From: Ottelia alismoides
Taxonomy: Eukaryota > Streptophyta > Magnoliopsida > Alismatales > Hydrocharitaceae
Direction: 5' to 3'
Length of the DNA: 64,000 nt
Assembly: GCA_037367405.1 (NCBI GenBank)
Contig: JAZKJV010003370.1
Span: 310,001-374,000 of the forward strand
Positions 1-11,495 of this stretch are shown in pieces. Positions within the stretch are counted from its first letter, which is position 1. Each line of letters starts with the position of its first letter. A program made the position numbers and the translations under genes. Under the pieces are notes generated by a model that did no database searches, had not been told where the DNA came from, and was given only the letters and a program-made list of their open reading frames with translations.

Positions 1-1470
1 CCATCAGCCCACCGCTAAGGCGATGTGGGACATACTGGCAGCAACATATTCATAGGTGCGGAATGAGACCAAGATCCTTCAGCTCCAGCATGATATATTC
101 ACAATGAAGTAGAATGGGCAGCCCCTTCACTCCTTGTATACATCCCTACGAGGGATGTTTGAGAAACTCTACAGTATCATTCCTCTAAAGGCCATCCCGG
201 AGCAGCAGAAGATATTTAGGAATGCTACCATGGTGGGGGTCCTGATTGCAGCCATTGACCCTGAATATGATGCCGCTCAATCGCAGATTCTTGCCGATGC
301 TACCATTCCTCCTATGGAGGAAGTCTACCGTAGACTTAGCCGCATCTCTGTCTCGTCCAGTGCTTCTACTCTACCACCCTCGGCGATGGCTGCTTCCAGA
401 GGTAGAGGTGGCTCTTCACCTTCTTCATTCCGTGGCCATGGACCTCGTGGTCGAGGCGGTTGTTTTCGGCAACCGTGCACTTTTTGTCATCGCACTAGAC
501 ATGCAGAGGAAACATATTATTCTAAGTATGGATTTCCAGCCTCGGCGCGAGTAGCCGAGCATGTTGCATCTCCGTCGGCATCTACTTCAGGTCAGAGGTT
601 CGAGGAGCTCGTTACGAGATTACAGGATACTATGCCTCCCGTATCTATAGATTCTCCAGGAGGCCCTTCTGATATTGCAGATTCAACCTCTGCCAGTATT
701 TCCGCCACTACTAGCACCTCAGGTAGTGCTTATGCTTTTTCATCATGTCATAGTTCTGATGTCTCAGATTGGATTATGGACTCTAGTGCGACACTACATC
801 TTTGCCGCGACAGAGATAGACTTACATCATACAGGGAGATTCCACCAGGGCGGTCAGTGGTAATAGCTGATGGGACTCATTCACCCATTATTGGACATAG
901 GGAGATTACTTTATCGCCTTCCATGCATCTACAGAATGTTTTACATGCCCACGATTTTTCGATGAACTTGCTTTCTATTAGTCAGATTACAAAAGATTTG
1001 CACTGTCGCGCTATATTTGACCCATCGTCCCTTATTTTTCAGGATATTCTAACGGGCAGGGTGCTTGGTTGTCGTTTTGAGCATAATGGTCTTTATCGTC
1101 TGGTTCGGAATTCCTACGCTAGTGTCTCCTCTCATTCAAGTGGACCAGTCTCTCTGTATACATGGCATATACGCTTTGATCACCTTCCTCTTCAGAAGAT
1201 GTGTCATCTATTGCCTCAGATTTCTCCGAGTTCTTCCTTCCGGTGTGAAGCATGTCAATTGGGAAAGCACCATAGAGCTAGCTTCCCTAGTCGTCAGCGT
1301 CGGAGCAGTAGCCCCCCTTTTGAGTTATTTCATGTCGACATTTGGGGTCCGAGTCGTATTCCTGATCACCAGGGACACAGGTTTTATCTTGTAGTCGTTG
1401 ATGATTTTTCTCGTCTGTCGTAGGTATTTCTATTAAAGAATAAATCTGAAGCAGGAGATGTTAACAGAAT
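1..1470 (+). pseudogene. copia family I remnant: gag, protease, start of integrase
   Basis: Broken copia polyprotein, cut by the left window edge and ending inside integrase near 1470. The longest open piece is 134-1423. Domains in order: gag; a zinc knuckle near 477-521 of the form C-x2-C-x4-H-x4-Y, so the last Cys is lost; an aspartic protease site near 770-806 reading DSSAT where relatives have DSGAT; the GAG-pre-integrase Zn site (CEACQLGKHH, about 1245-1275); and the first integrase strand (FHVDIWGPS). In-frame stops occur near 52 and 108, where copia B has CAG codons, and at 1421-1423, where relatives have a Trp codon. It is closest to copia B. It may be the left half of the element whose right half begins at 9245, but about 95 residues would be missing between them. 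Confidence 0.9.
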
Positions 1471-2519
1471 GGGATTGCCGGGATAAAATAACAATTTTTA
1501 CTTTTTTTTACAAATTATATTCGCCCAAAAATTCAATTTAATTTATTACTAAAAAACAAAATAAAGTTCACCCAATAAAAAATCCACACATCCTTCTTCA
1601 CAAAATGGGAGATCCAATCCATCCATCCTCCACTGGTGGATTGGATTGTCCATTTCCCATGGGAACATATACTTATTTCCATTAAAACAAGTGTTATATA
1701 TATGCTTGTGGTTTCTTCCATCCCATTTCATGTCAAGATCCTAGCACCTTCCTAAGGACGCTCTGGATCGCCGGTCGGGGGTCGAGGTGGCGAAGGAACG
1801 GCCTTCTGTACATTGTCATTGGCCGTCGAACGAGCTCCTCCGACGCAACCATCCTGAAGCTCCCCCACACAAACTCCTTGGCGGTAATGGATGCGAGTTT
1901 ATGCGAAGGGTCATGTTCATAGGTGAATCGGAAGCTCGAGAACATTTGCTACTCCACCACAACTTTGCTAGATAGAAGTGAAACCGACGATGGGGTACGC
2001 GATCCGACATCTTTGCCTAGACGGTCTCGACCGGTGTGGCGATTGGATAACATGGCTTTGAAGGTAAGGAAATCCTTCCAATGCCTCTTCTTCTTGTTGT
2101 TGCTGCTATTGATGGTTGTTGAATTAGCTTCGAGTGCACGATCATCGCCTGATAGAAATACGGCATATTTAATAAATTAAATATATAAATAATCTTATTA
2201 TTTCTACATACACATAGCCATTTTCAATAGTAATTAATGTGAATGGTTAAAAAACTATATTGGGCCAATCTTTGGATCAAACGGGTATAAGTTTTGATTA
2301 AAATCTATATCAATCAACCCGACCAATCAAAACATTCGGGAAAAGCACAAAAATAGATTCTTAAATTTGTTTCATACCAAAACTGCCAAGGTGATTAATG
2401 ATAAATACCAAAAACAAAATACAGAATTTTCACTCAAAATTAGAGAGAATCTTTTTCCATTCCTACTAAAAATCAAGTGTTTTACTTTTGAGAGTGCTCT
2501 AAACTACACATTGAAATAA
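1471..2519. other. AT-rich spacer, no assigned gene
   Basis: No recognised gene. A 70-codon minus-strand frame (1733-1945) lies in a GC-richer patch (1735-2060), and neighbouring minus-strand frames stay open up to about 2010. This could be a decayed gene fragment, but I cannot name a family. A short hairpin (ATCCAATCCA with TGGATTGGAT) lies near 1611-1645. The rest is AT-rich. Confidence 0.5.
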
Positions 2520-2985
2520 ATAGGAACAAACCTTTCGTGCGAGCACGCGAAATGGTTTCTTCGATCGTCATCTAGAAGGGGTCGAACTCCTCCGCCTTGT
2601 CCCGCTGCCTAGATGAGCGGAACAAGGGCGAGGCGGACTTGGCCCACCTCGTTGACATCGTCCCCGCACCACACCCGATATGGACAACCTCCAGTCGGGG
2701 CGGAAGCTTTAGAGGCTTGATCCTCCCCTTCTCGAATAGCTCGTCTGCGGTGGTCAAGGCCGATTGGTGGCCTACTTGAAGTCGAATTCTACGTGCTCAT
2801 CCTTACCGTCGTCCTTGAAGTACAGTTCCTCTGTTTCGAGGCGGTGTAGCCAGGTACTTGGGCGTGCCCAGCGTCTCTTCCCAATCGAAGGGGACGAGCG
2901 ACGAGGAGCAATGGTGGCCGTGGACGTCTACCGGGGAGCTGTTGCCGGTGGGGCTGGATTGCCTTTCTTGTGATGCAACCTCCAT
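2520..2985 (-). pseudogene. frameshifted gene of a plant-specific PFxWEE / ADELF protein family
   Basis: Single-exon minus-strand gene remnant starting at ATG 2985. Frame 1 carries an N-terminal VPFDWEETLGTPK motif and stops at 2803. A second frame (LETEELYFKDDGKDEHVEFD) continues it. A third (2757-2572) holds ALTTADELFEKGRIKPLKLP and ends EEFDPF. After a TAG, the same frame reads MTIEETISRAR. From memory, plant-specific uncharacterised proteins share a VPFxWEExPGxPK motif, then an ADELFxxGxIxPL motif, then DPF..AIEEAT; that assignment is unverified. Here the order is kept, but two frameshifts (near 2820 and 2765) and one stop break it. A TATA box lies 40 bp upstream. No function is claimed. 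Alternative: sequence errors in a live gene. Confidence 0.55.
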
Positions 2986-3024
2986 AACTTTTATGTGATG
3001 AGAGATTGTGGAGCAGTTGGTTCG

Positions 3025-3032
3025 TATTTATA
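3025..3032 (-). promoter_or_regulatory. TATA box of the 2985 gene
   Basis: TATAAATA on the minus strand, 40 bp upstream of the ATG at 2985. The spacing would give a very short 5' leader. It fits a plant core promoter and supports the view that this was a promoter-bearing gene, not a captured fragment. Confidence 0.55.
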
Positions 3033-3625
3033 GGGGGACAGGAGATGGAATTGAATAGTGGGGGATGGATATTAAATAAATAGAATTGGACAAACAGCGT
3101 GTGCAAATGATCTTTGGTATATCTCGAATGTACTTAATCTCAGGTCAATTTTCTTTTAAAATTGACTGAGTTGTGCTTTTTTTTCGCTGCTAGAGAAATT
3201 AAAAGTAATAATAAAGAAAGAATGAAGCATCAATATTCCCTGCTAACGTCACTGCAACAAATTGAGCTATAGTGAACAGTTGTCATTAAATACATAACGA
3301 CGATATTATTTGCCGTACAATGATTTTTTATACTTGACTAAAAGAACAAGGATAATTTCATGATTTTAACCATGATTCTATATAACTTCATATTAAAGTT
3401 AATAATTTTGTATAAAAAGGAGGGCTCCATTGTAATTTTTGAAATAAGGAAGCTTGAAAGAAAATATGACAAAAAAGGACATTCGAATCCAATTCTTAAG
3501 AATCACTGAATACGAATTGTGCCGAAAAGACAATAGTAATGGGGATACGAACAGGAATACAAATATACAGAGAATCAACTGCCTCCTGATTTATTCCTCA
3601 ATCAAGGATGCAAATGGTTGGATAT
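3033..3625. other. AT-rich spacer
   Basis: AT-rich sequence upstream of the 2985 gene. I see no coding frame, RNA gene or clear repeat. It ends in the GAATG target site of copia A. Confidence 0.5.
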
Positions 3626-3630
3626 GAATG

Positions 3631-3772
3631 TGTTGGGAAACGTGAATGAGATACTCTATTCCATAGCCCTAGGCTCTCTTATATAGGAGAGTAGCCTATG
3701 GGTAAATTACATAAAGAGAATAACAAGAAAATAAAATAACAAAAAGATACAATTCTCTCATATGCGTCAACA
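3631..3772 (-). repeat. 3' LTR of copia A
   Basis: 142-bp LTR, one mismatch to its partner at 8539-8680 (C against T near position 130). It contains a TATA-type core inside a near-palindrome, CTCTCCTATATAAGAGAG when read on the element strand. Confidence 0.97.
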
Positions 3773-3784
3773 CTCCCCCTCAAG
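3773..3784 (-). promoter_or_regulatory. polypurine tract of copia A
   Basis: On the element strand this reads CTTGAGGGGGAG, directly against the 3' LTR and overlapping the end of the RNase H frame. In this class it primes plus-strand DNA synthesis. Confidence 0.9.
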
Positions 3785-5855
3785 ATGGAGCATAGATATC
3801 AATCATGCTCAGCTTGGACGCACACTTCTGAAATGGGCCTTTAAGTAAGGCCTTGGTGAAAATATCAGCGGTCTGATTCTCTGATGTGACATGAGATGTA
3901 GCAATGAACCCCTTCTGAACCATGTCACGTATGTAGTGACAGTCGACCTCAATGTGCTTGGTCCTCTCATGAAAGGCTGGGTTATTTGCAATGAACAAGG
4001 CGGCCTGATTGTCACATTCTAACATCATAGGAAGAGGTATATCAAGATATAGATCTGCAAGTAGGGATTTCACCCACATCATTTCTGTGCTAGCCTGGGC
4101 CATAGCTCTGTATTCGGATTCAGCACTGGATCTAGCTACTACTGTCTGCTTCTTGCTCTTCCATGAAACTATAGCATCTCCAACATAGACTGCAAATCCT
4201 GATGTTGACTTCCTGTCCTTGGGGCATCCTGCATAATCTGCATCCGCACATGCTGTGATAGAGATCTCCTTTCCTTTCTTAAATAGCAAGCCTGCACCTG
4301 GAGATGATTTTAAATATCTCAAGATCATGTGTATTGCATCCATATGGGCCTGACGTGGTTGTTCCATGAACTGGCTCACACGACTCACTGCAAATGATAT
4401 ATCAGGTCTAGTGATCGTGACATACAGTAGTTTACCTACCAGTTCTCTGTACCTTCTCTTATTCACCTCTTCTGTGTCATCATCATACAGCTTCATGCTA
4501 GGATCGATTGGTGTCGTAGCAGGTCGACACCCTAGCATACCTGTCTCACTCAGTAGATCTGTGACATACTTCCTCTGTGACATGACTAATCCATATGGAT
4601 TTCTAGCAAACTCCAGCCCCAGAAAATATCTAAGGACTCCCAAGTCCTTGGTGACGAACTCGGTCCCTAGCCTTTCTTTTGCCTGCTTAATGCCCTGGTC
4701 ATCATCACATGTAATCAAGATATCATCAACATAAACCATGATTACAATGATACCTCTCGCCGTCTTCTGTACAAACAAGGAATGATCAGCATTGGATCGT
4801 TTATATCCTTGTTTCTCAAAAAGCTCTGAAAGCTTCTGAAACCATGCTCTGGGGCTCTGCTTAAGGCCATAGATGGCCTTATGTAATCTGCAAACCTTGG
4901 AACACTCCCCCTCAACAGCAAAACCAGGTGGCTGTTGCATATAGACTTCCTCCTGCAGGTCTCCATACAGAAATGCATTCTTCACGTCTAGTTGATAGAG
5001 TGGCCAGTCTCTAGCAACTGCAACTGATAACAGGATCCGTAGAGTGGAATGACGCGCCACAGGGGAGAATGTGTCCAGATAATCTACCCCATATGTCTGT
5101 GTGAATCCCCGTGCAACTAGGCGTGCCTTGTACCTGTCAATGGAACCATCTGCATTGTGCTTAACTGTAAACACCCATTTGCAACTCACCGGGCTAACAT
5201 CTGGAGGTATAGGAACCAAACTCCAGGTTCCTCTAGACTGAAGTGCCGCCATCTCCTCTTCCATTGCTAGCCGCCATCTAGCATCCTGCATAGCATCCTG
5301 ATGGTTCCGTGGAATGTCTGTAGCTGAAAGTGACAAAGCAAACGTTCTGAAGTCTCCAGATAGCCTCTCAAAAGACACAGCTGCTGACAATGGATATTTG
5401 GCACAGCTTCGTTTCGGCTTGCGTAAAGCAATTGGAACATCCAAATCATCTGTGTTATCACCATGCTCCTGTAATACATCCTGCTGAGAAATGTCGTCAG
5501 ATTCATCAACATTAATATTTTCATTACATACCATAGGCGAGCTAGTTGACGGATCAGGACCATGAGCTGGAGGAAGCCTGCGGGTGTAATGGAATGGTAG
5601 CGGGGATACTAGTGATGGTGGTGGTGATGGCGGTGGTGGTGGTTCCATGAATACGGCATCAGGAGGTATAGGTGGTGGCTGCATGTTTCCGGATTCTGAG
5701 AAAAACATAACGGATTCAAAAAATGTAACATCTGCACTGATCATATATCGCCGACGCACAGGATCAAAACACTTGTACCCCTTTTGTGTTCTGGGGTACC
5801 CCACAAAGATACACTTGACAGCCCTAGGAGAGAGCTTGTCAGTACCAGGTGACAA
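3780..5855 (-). pseudogene. copia A pol, 3' part: integrase C-terminus, reverse transcriptase, RNase H
   Basis: A 691-codon frame. It opens in the integrase C-terminal region (LSPRAVKCIFVGYPRTQKGYKC), passes a Pro-rich spacer, and then a complete RT: the conserved entry WKWVF-like segment, QLDVKNAFLYGDL, YGLKQSPRAW and the catalytic VYVDD box. RNase H follows (SWKSKKQTVVARSSAESEYRA, CDNQAA, HERTKHIEVDCHYIRD) and the frame ends IDIYAPS at the polypurine tract. I see no stop or shift inside RT or RNase H. The frame is cut off from gag by one-base losses upstream (near 5877, 6025 and 6087), so this part has no translation start of its own in the normal scheme. Open sequence continues to about 5876. 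Confidence 0.93.
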
Positions 5856-5999
5856 CTGGTGGACAAAGGCGATGACCCAAACACACGAGGGGTAAGAATG
5901 AACAGATCCTTGTCAGGATAAATGAGTGAAAAAGGAATTTGTTCATTCAAGACAGACGAAGGCATACGATTGATAAGGTAACATGCAGTAAGGACTGCA

Positions 6000-7952
6000 T
6001 CACCCCAGTAGGAGTACGGAACATGACTCTGATAAGAAGTGACCTTGTGACATCAAGTAGGTGACGGTGTTTTCTTTCTGCAACTCATTCTGTTGAGACG
6101 TATGGGCGCAAGATGTTTGGTGAATGATTCCTTTTGAGGAGTAGTAATTGGCTAGAATGTTGGTGCACAACTCTAAGGCATTATCACTTCTCACAATTTT
6201 GACAGATGTGGAAAAAACATTTTGAATCTCATTTAGAAAGTGGATAATAATATTTCCTGCTTCAGACTTATTTTTCATTAGAAATACCCATGATGCTCTA
6301 GAGAAATCATCCACAAAAACAATATAAAACCTGTGCCCCTGATGATCGGGAACACGACTCGGACCCCAGACATCGACATGAAACAACTCAAACTTGGAGT
6401 TACTACTCCGACCTTGACTACTGGGAAAAGACGACCTGTGATGCTTTCCCAACTGACACGCCTCACACTGGATAGGTGTGTGAGAGAGACCATAGGGTAG
6501 AACTAGACGCAACTTCTGAAGCGGTAAATGACCAAAACGCAGATGCCACAGGAGAGGAGATACTTGTTCAGCGGGAGAAGATGTGATTCCGGCAAACGGG
6601 GTCTGGTTCAGACGATAAAGGCCTCCTTGCTCATAGCCATGACCAATCACGTTGCCCGTACGGATGTCCTGAAAAATCAAGGAAGATGAATCAAAAATAG
6701 CTCGACAATGGAGATCCTTCGTGATCTGACTTATGGACAACAGATTCATAGAAAAATGCGGTGCATGTAAAACATTCTTGAGCTGCATAGAAGATGTCAA
6801 TCTAATCTCCCCCTGACCCGTGATAGGAGAATGCGTGCCATTGGCAATAACTATTGTCCGTCCTGGAGGAATCTGAGTGTATCCTGTAAGTAGACGCTGG
6901 TCGCCACATAGATGATGTGTAGCGCCCGAGTCCATGATCCATGGCAATGTATCAGATCTACTACTATGGAGTGCAAGTGTACTACCTGAAGTACTAGTAG
7001 AGGCCGAGGCAGAAGCAGCAGCATCAGTATGACTCTCTGTAGTCGGTGCTGGACCAGATGGTGGGATAATGCCCCTGAGGCGGGCAACTAGATCATCAAA
7101 TCGTTGGTCCAATGTGGCAGCAGATGGGGGCTCTATCTGCTCAGCGGCTCGTGCAGATGCAGGAAATCCATGCTTTGAGTAGCATGTATCTTCAGTATGT
7201 CCGACTCGGTGACAATATGAGCATGTTGGCCTAGTGCGACCACCCCTTCCACGGGGAGTACGTCCACGGCCCTGGTGATGAAAACCACGGCCTCTGTTGG
7301 CCGCCATGGCTGAGGGATTCTGACTCGCAGCTGCTGAAGGCACTGTGATCCTACTCAATCTGTGAAAAGCCTCCTCCATGGGAGGAATAGTCGAGTCCGC
7401 CAAAATCTGTGAACGTGCTGCCTCATATTCTGGATCAAGTGCAGCGAGAAACACACCCACCATCGTCGCATTCCTGTATGTCTTCTGTTGTTCTGGCGTG
7501 GCGGTAATAGGCATGAAGCTATAGAGCTTCTCAAACATCCCTCTCAATGATGTATAGAGAGAATGTAAAGGACGGTCGTTCTGCTTTATTGTGAATATAT
7601 CATGTTGTAGTTGCAGGATCTTCGTCTCGTTCTTCGCCTGAGAATATGTCGCTGCCTGGATATCCCACATGTCTTTAGCTGTGGGTTGATGTAGAATGTC
7701 ATTGGCGATTTCAATAGCCAATGTGCCGGATAGCCACACCTTGGCATATGCATCATCGGCCTCCCATGAGGCATGGACTCCAGTCTTCTCTGCAGGCTCG
7801 GGCTCGGTAAGAATGTGCTTCTTACCTGTAGACTTCATCATACTCATGAACTGCATTGCCCACAGTTCATAGTTCGTACCATCCATCTTGACAATGGGCG
7901 CTGGACCACGAAATGCGCCAATAGACGGGATATCTGCCTTGTTGTCTGACAT
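6000..7952 (-). pseudogene. copia A gag, protease and first part of integrase
   Basis: A 650-codon frame starting at ATG 7952 (MSDNKADIPSIG), the same start context as copia B and C. Gag comes first, then an intact zinc knuckle CSYCHRVGHTEDTC, the protease site WIMDSGATHHLC, the GAG-pre-integrase zinc site (WHLRFGHLP, CEACQLGKHH) and the integrase core through HTSQQN. At about 6087 a missing G shifts the frame, so the last 25 or so codons are not retroviral. Two further one-base losses (near 6025 and 5877) must be crossed to reach RT. All other domains look intact. Confidence 0.93.
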
Positions 7953-8526
7953 ACTGGAGACGGAAGACTGGAGCGACTGAGAGAAGATAATCTTTGTCTA
8001 CAATGACATAGACGGGATTAGTTGCGTGTGTAGACTTCAAGCAACTAATCCCATGTAGATCAGGATGTGTGCCCTAGGGTTTTGGGGCTTAGGGCACGTA
8101 GGCACGTGCAAGAAGCACGCGCGCACGCACCTGGAGGATCACGCGCGCACTCGAGCACGCAAATGGAGGATCACGTGCGCACTGGCGCACGCAACTGTGC
8201 ACGCAACAGTGCGCGTAGTAGTGCGCGCAGTCGCACAGAAGCGATGCGCACGGTGATGCGCGAACAGGGACACCGCAGGCACGGCGATGCGCACACACGC
8301 GCGAGGCGATGCGCGAGATGCGCGCACAGGCGCGAGGAGATACGCGAGATGCGCGCACAGGCGCGAGGCGATGCGCGCACAGGCGCAATGCGATGCGCGG
8401 CGCGGAGAAGATCGGAGACGATCGCCGATCGGTTGGGCGGTGCCGATTCGAGAGAGAGAGGGAGAAGAGAGGCCGGCGGGTAGGGTGTTAGGGTTAGGGT
8501 TTCGAGAACTCCGGCCTAGGACCGTC
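7953..8526 (-). other. copia A leader with GCGCAC-rich low-complexity tract
   Basis: Untranslated leader between primer site and gag ATG. Positions 8090-8400 are dense in alternating GCGCAC/GATGCGCG units, which leave ORFs of 60-138 codons open in several frames on both strands. I do not regard these as genes. Near the primer site is a conserved TTAGGGTTAGGGTTTC stretch. Confidence 0.85.
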
Positions 8527-8538
8527 GCTCTGATACCA
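8527..8538 (-). promoter_or_regulatory. primer binding site of copia A
   Basis: TGGTATCAGAGC on the element strand, directly following the 5' LTR. It is the standard copia site complementary to the 3' end of initiator tRNA-Met. Confidence 0.95.
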
Positions 8539-8680
8539 TGTTGGGAAACGTGAATGAGATACTCTATTCCATAGCCCTAGGCTCTCTTATATAGGAGAGT
8601 AGCCTATGGGTAAATTACATAAAGAGAATAACAAGAAAATAAAATAACAAAAAGATACAATTCTCTTATATGCGTCAACA
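8539..8680 (-). repeat. 5' LTR of copia A
   Basis: 142-bp LTR, TGTTG...CAACA, partner of 3631-3772. The target duplication GAATG follows at 8681-8685. Confidence 0.97.
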
Positions 8681-8859
8681 GAATGTAATATAGCGTTGCG
8701 ATATTCCTATCCATTTTTACTTGCAAATACATATGTTGATGTAGATATTAACCAGAATATAATTTGTGTTCTCGTATTATTTAAAACGGAAACACGAATG
8801 ATATGGATCGCATGCAGAAAATAGTAGAAATACTATGTAGATTTATTTATGTATATATA

Positions 8860-8999
8860 CATGCATGCGTGTGTATGTATGTACGTACATACGTATGTAT
8901 GTACGTATGTACGTATGTACGTACGTACGTATGTATGTCTGAGTATGTATGTATGCATACATGCACGTGTGTGTGCGTGCTCTCACGCATGTATGTATG
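8860..8999. repeat. TATG/TACG microsatellite
   Basis: About 140 bp of ATGT and ACGT tetranucleotide repeats with some self-complementary stretches, such as TACGTACGTACGTA. It produces the spurious Tyr/Val/Cys-rich ORFs 8803-9057 and 8849-9052. The flanks 8686-8859 and 9000-9244 show no gene. Confidence 0.95.
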
Positions 9000-9249
9000 T
9001 TACAAGGGAAAAAAGTATGCTCTTTGGGAGTATATCAGCATTGTGTTTTTAACTTAATTCAAGAATTTTGTCCCATCCATCGACTATCAAATTTTAACGA
9101 TCTTGGAATTGCTTAAATTGACTCTTTTCGTATGGAAATGTTATAAATTTATGTTTTGCATGAAGTTTGAAACATATATTCCTCTAATTAATCTATGTAA
9201 ACCATCTAAGGTTTTATTTCAAAAAATAAAAATGGGGAAAAAGGTGTGG

Positions 9250-11495
9250 TTGCATGCTATTCTTGGTGAGAAAATTCCTCTTTCTGTTGCCGTTCCTGAC
9301 AAGGAATTATTCTCACTTACTCCTTGTGTGAATGGTATTGTTGCATTTGTTCATCAGTTGTCTCCTGGACTTGACACGCTCTCGCCTAGGGCTATCAAGT
9401 GTGTCTTTGTGGGTTACTCTGGGACTCAAAAGGGATACCGTTGCTATGATCCTGTAAACAGGAAATACTTTGTTAGTGCTAATGTCACATTCTTTGAGTT
9501 TGTTACGTACTTCTCCCCTGCAGGTGATAGGTTGGCCCCATCCACATCTAATGGTGAGATCTATGTTCCTCCTCCTCCTATTCTGAGTCCACCGCCATTC
9601 ATTCCTGTTGTCCCACCAAAATCATCCCCACCACCACCACCATCACCACCACAACCACCTGTTTCACCCTTACCTAAATTCTATATACGTCGGTCGGGTC
9701 CTGCTCATGCTGCATGTCAATCATCCAACACGCCTTAGGTATGTCCAGATGTTATTGCTAATGATGGGTCGGATAGTGTGCAAGTGCAGGGTTCATCGTT
9801 GCAGGAGGAAAGTAAACCGACGAGTACTGTTGCTGATGATCTGGATGTTCCTATTGCTATACGGAAGCAGAAACGCACTTGTGCATCATACCCTCTTGCT
9901 TCCCAGGTTTCCTTTCATCGTCTCACATAGGACTTTCAGAAGTTTGTTGTGGCTTTGTCTACCGTGGAGATACCACGGAATTATCAGGAAGCCTTGAAGA
10001 TTGCCTGCTGGCGTTCTGCTATGGAAGAGGAAATGGTTGCTCTACATTCGTGGGGTACATAGAGCTTGGTTCCTGCTCCTTCAGGAGCATCTGTTGTTAG
10101 CTGCAAATGGGTATTCACTGTTAAGTATCATGCAGATGGTAATCTTGACCGTTACAAGGCAAGGCTAGTGGCGTGGGGTTTCACTCAGACACATGGCGTG
10201 GATTATATGGACACCTCTCCAGTTGCACATCATTCCACTCTTCGTATTCTTCCGTCTGTTGCCGTGGTACGTGATTGGCCCTTATTTCAGCTTGATGTTA
10301 AGAATGCCTTCTTGTATGGCGACTTGCAGGAAGAACTCTACATGCAGCAACCTCTGAGGTTTGTTGCTGAGGGGGAGAGTCACATGGTGTGTAGACTTCA
10401 TAAGGCGATATATGGTCTTAAAGAAAGCCCAAGGGCGTGGTTTCAGAAGCTTTCCCATCAACAAGGATTCAAGAGATCAAATGCGGATCATTCGTTGTTC
10501 GTCCAGAAGACTTCTAGAGGTATGGTTGCCATCATGGTGTATGTTGATGATATATTGGTTACAGAAGATGATATACAGGGGATAAAGATGGCAAAAGCTT
10601 TTCTGTGTCATCAGTTTGTTACGAAGGATCTTGCTACTCTACGATACTTTCTGGGGTTGGAGTTTGCCAGGAATGTGCAGGGTCTTGTGATGACCCAAAG
10701 GAAATACATTACAAATATGCTTGTTGAGACGGGCATGATTGGGTGTAGACCCTCAACTACTCCTGTGGACCCTAGCATGAGATTATATGATAATAATACA
10801 GAGGAAGTCGACAGGAGAAGGTATAGAGAAATGGTGGGTAAGCTTCTTTATATTACTATAACCCGACCTGATATTGCTTTTGCAGTAAGTCGGGTGAGTC
10901 AGTTCATGGAACAACCGAGACAGGTACATATGGATGCTATATATATGATACTAAGGTATCTAAAGTCGTCTCCAGGCACAGGATTGCTGTTCAAAAAGGA
11001 AACAAATCTATCTCGGCATGTGCGGATGCGGATTATGCAGGATGCCCTAAGGATCGAAAGTCTACTTCGGGTTTTGCAGTTTTTGTGGGCAGTTCTTTGG
11101 TTTCTTGGAAAGCAAGAAACAAACAGTAGTGGCTAGATCTAGTGTTGAATCTGAATATAGGGCCATGACACAAGCAATTATTGAGATGATGTGGGTTCGA
11201 GCTGTATTAGAAGATTTGCATATAAATGTACCTCTACCCATGCAGCTACAGTGTGATAATCAAGCCACATTATTCATTGCCAATAACCCTGCCTTTCATG
11301 AAAGAATAAAACATATTGAGGTGGACTGCCAATACACTAGAGATATGATCCAGAAGGGCCTGATTTCTAATTCACATGTTAGTTCAGGGGAGCAGACGAC
11401 CGACATCTTTACCAAGCCATTGCTCAGAGGACCATTCCAGAAGTGTTCCTCCAAGCTGAGCATGATTGATATCTATGCTCCATCTAGAGGGGGAG
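9250..11495 (+). pseudogene. copia pol remnant: integrase C-terminus, RT, RNase H
   Basis: Starts in integrase (ILGEKIPLSVAVPDKELF), runs through a Pro-rich linker with a stop at 9736-9738 where copia B has Gln, then two more stops (near 9928 and 10060), then RT from about 10066: CKWVFTVKYHADG, QLDVKNAFLYGDL, YGLKESPRAW and VYVDD. The RT region lost one residue (MDTSPVAHH where relatives have DTFSPVARH). A frameshift near 11000-11105 separates RT from RNase H, which resumes at 11105 (SKKQTVVARSSVESEYRA, CDNQAT, HERIKHIEVDC) and ends at 11500. It is non-functional. Confidence 0.93.

Larger units (their letters stand above)
3631..8680 (-). mobile_element. copia A, complete Ty1/copia retrotransposon (family I)
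   Basis: A 5050-bp element on the minus strand. LTRs of 142 bp lie at both ends (8539-8680 is the 5' LTR), begin TGTTG and end CAACA, and differ at one base. The 5-bp target duplication GAATG is exact (3626-3630 and 8681-8685). The primer site next to the 5' LTR and the purine tract next to the 3' LTR are intact. The gene order gag, protease, integrase, RT, RNase H is that of Ty1/copia. The insertion is young by LTR identity, but integrase is broken by three single-base losses, so the copy cannot make a full polyprotein. Confidence 0.97.

Noticed and set aside
4366..4734. 122-codon plus-strand ORF
   Set aside because: Shadow of copia A reverse transcriptase on the other strand.
8482..8505. 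Interstitial telomere repeat (GGGTTAGGGTTAGGG)
   Set aside because: Only two units, at the same place in the leaders of copia A and B next to the primer site, so it is part of the element.
8067..8553. Overlapping ORFs of 60-138 codons on both strands
   Set aside because: They lie in the GCGCAC low-complexity leader of copia A; long frames on all strands are expected from the repeat.
8803..9057. ORFs rich in Tyr, Val, Cys and Met
   Set aside because: Translation of a tetranucleotide microsatellite.
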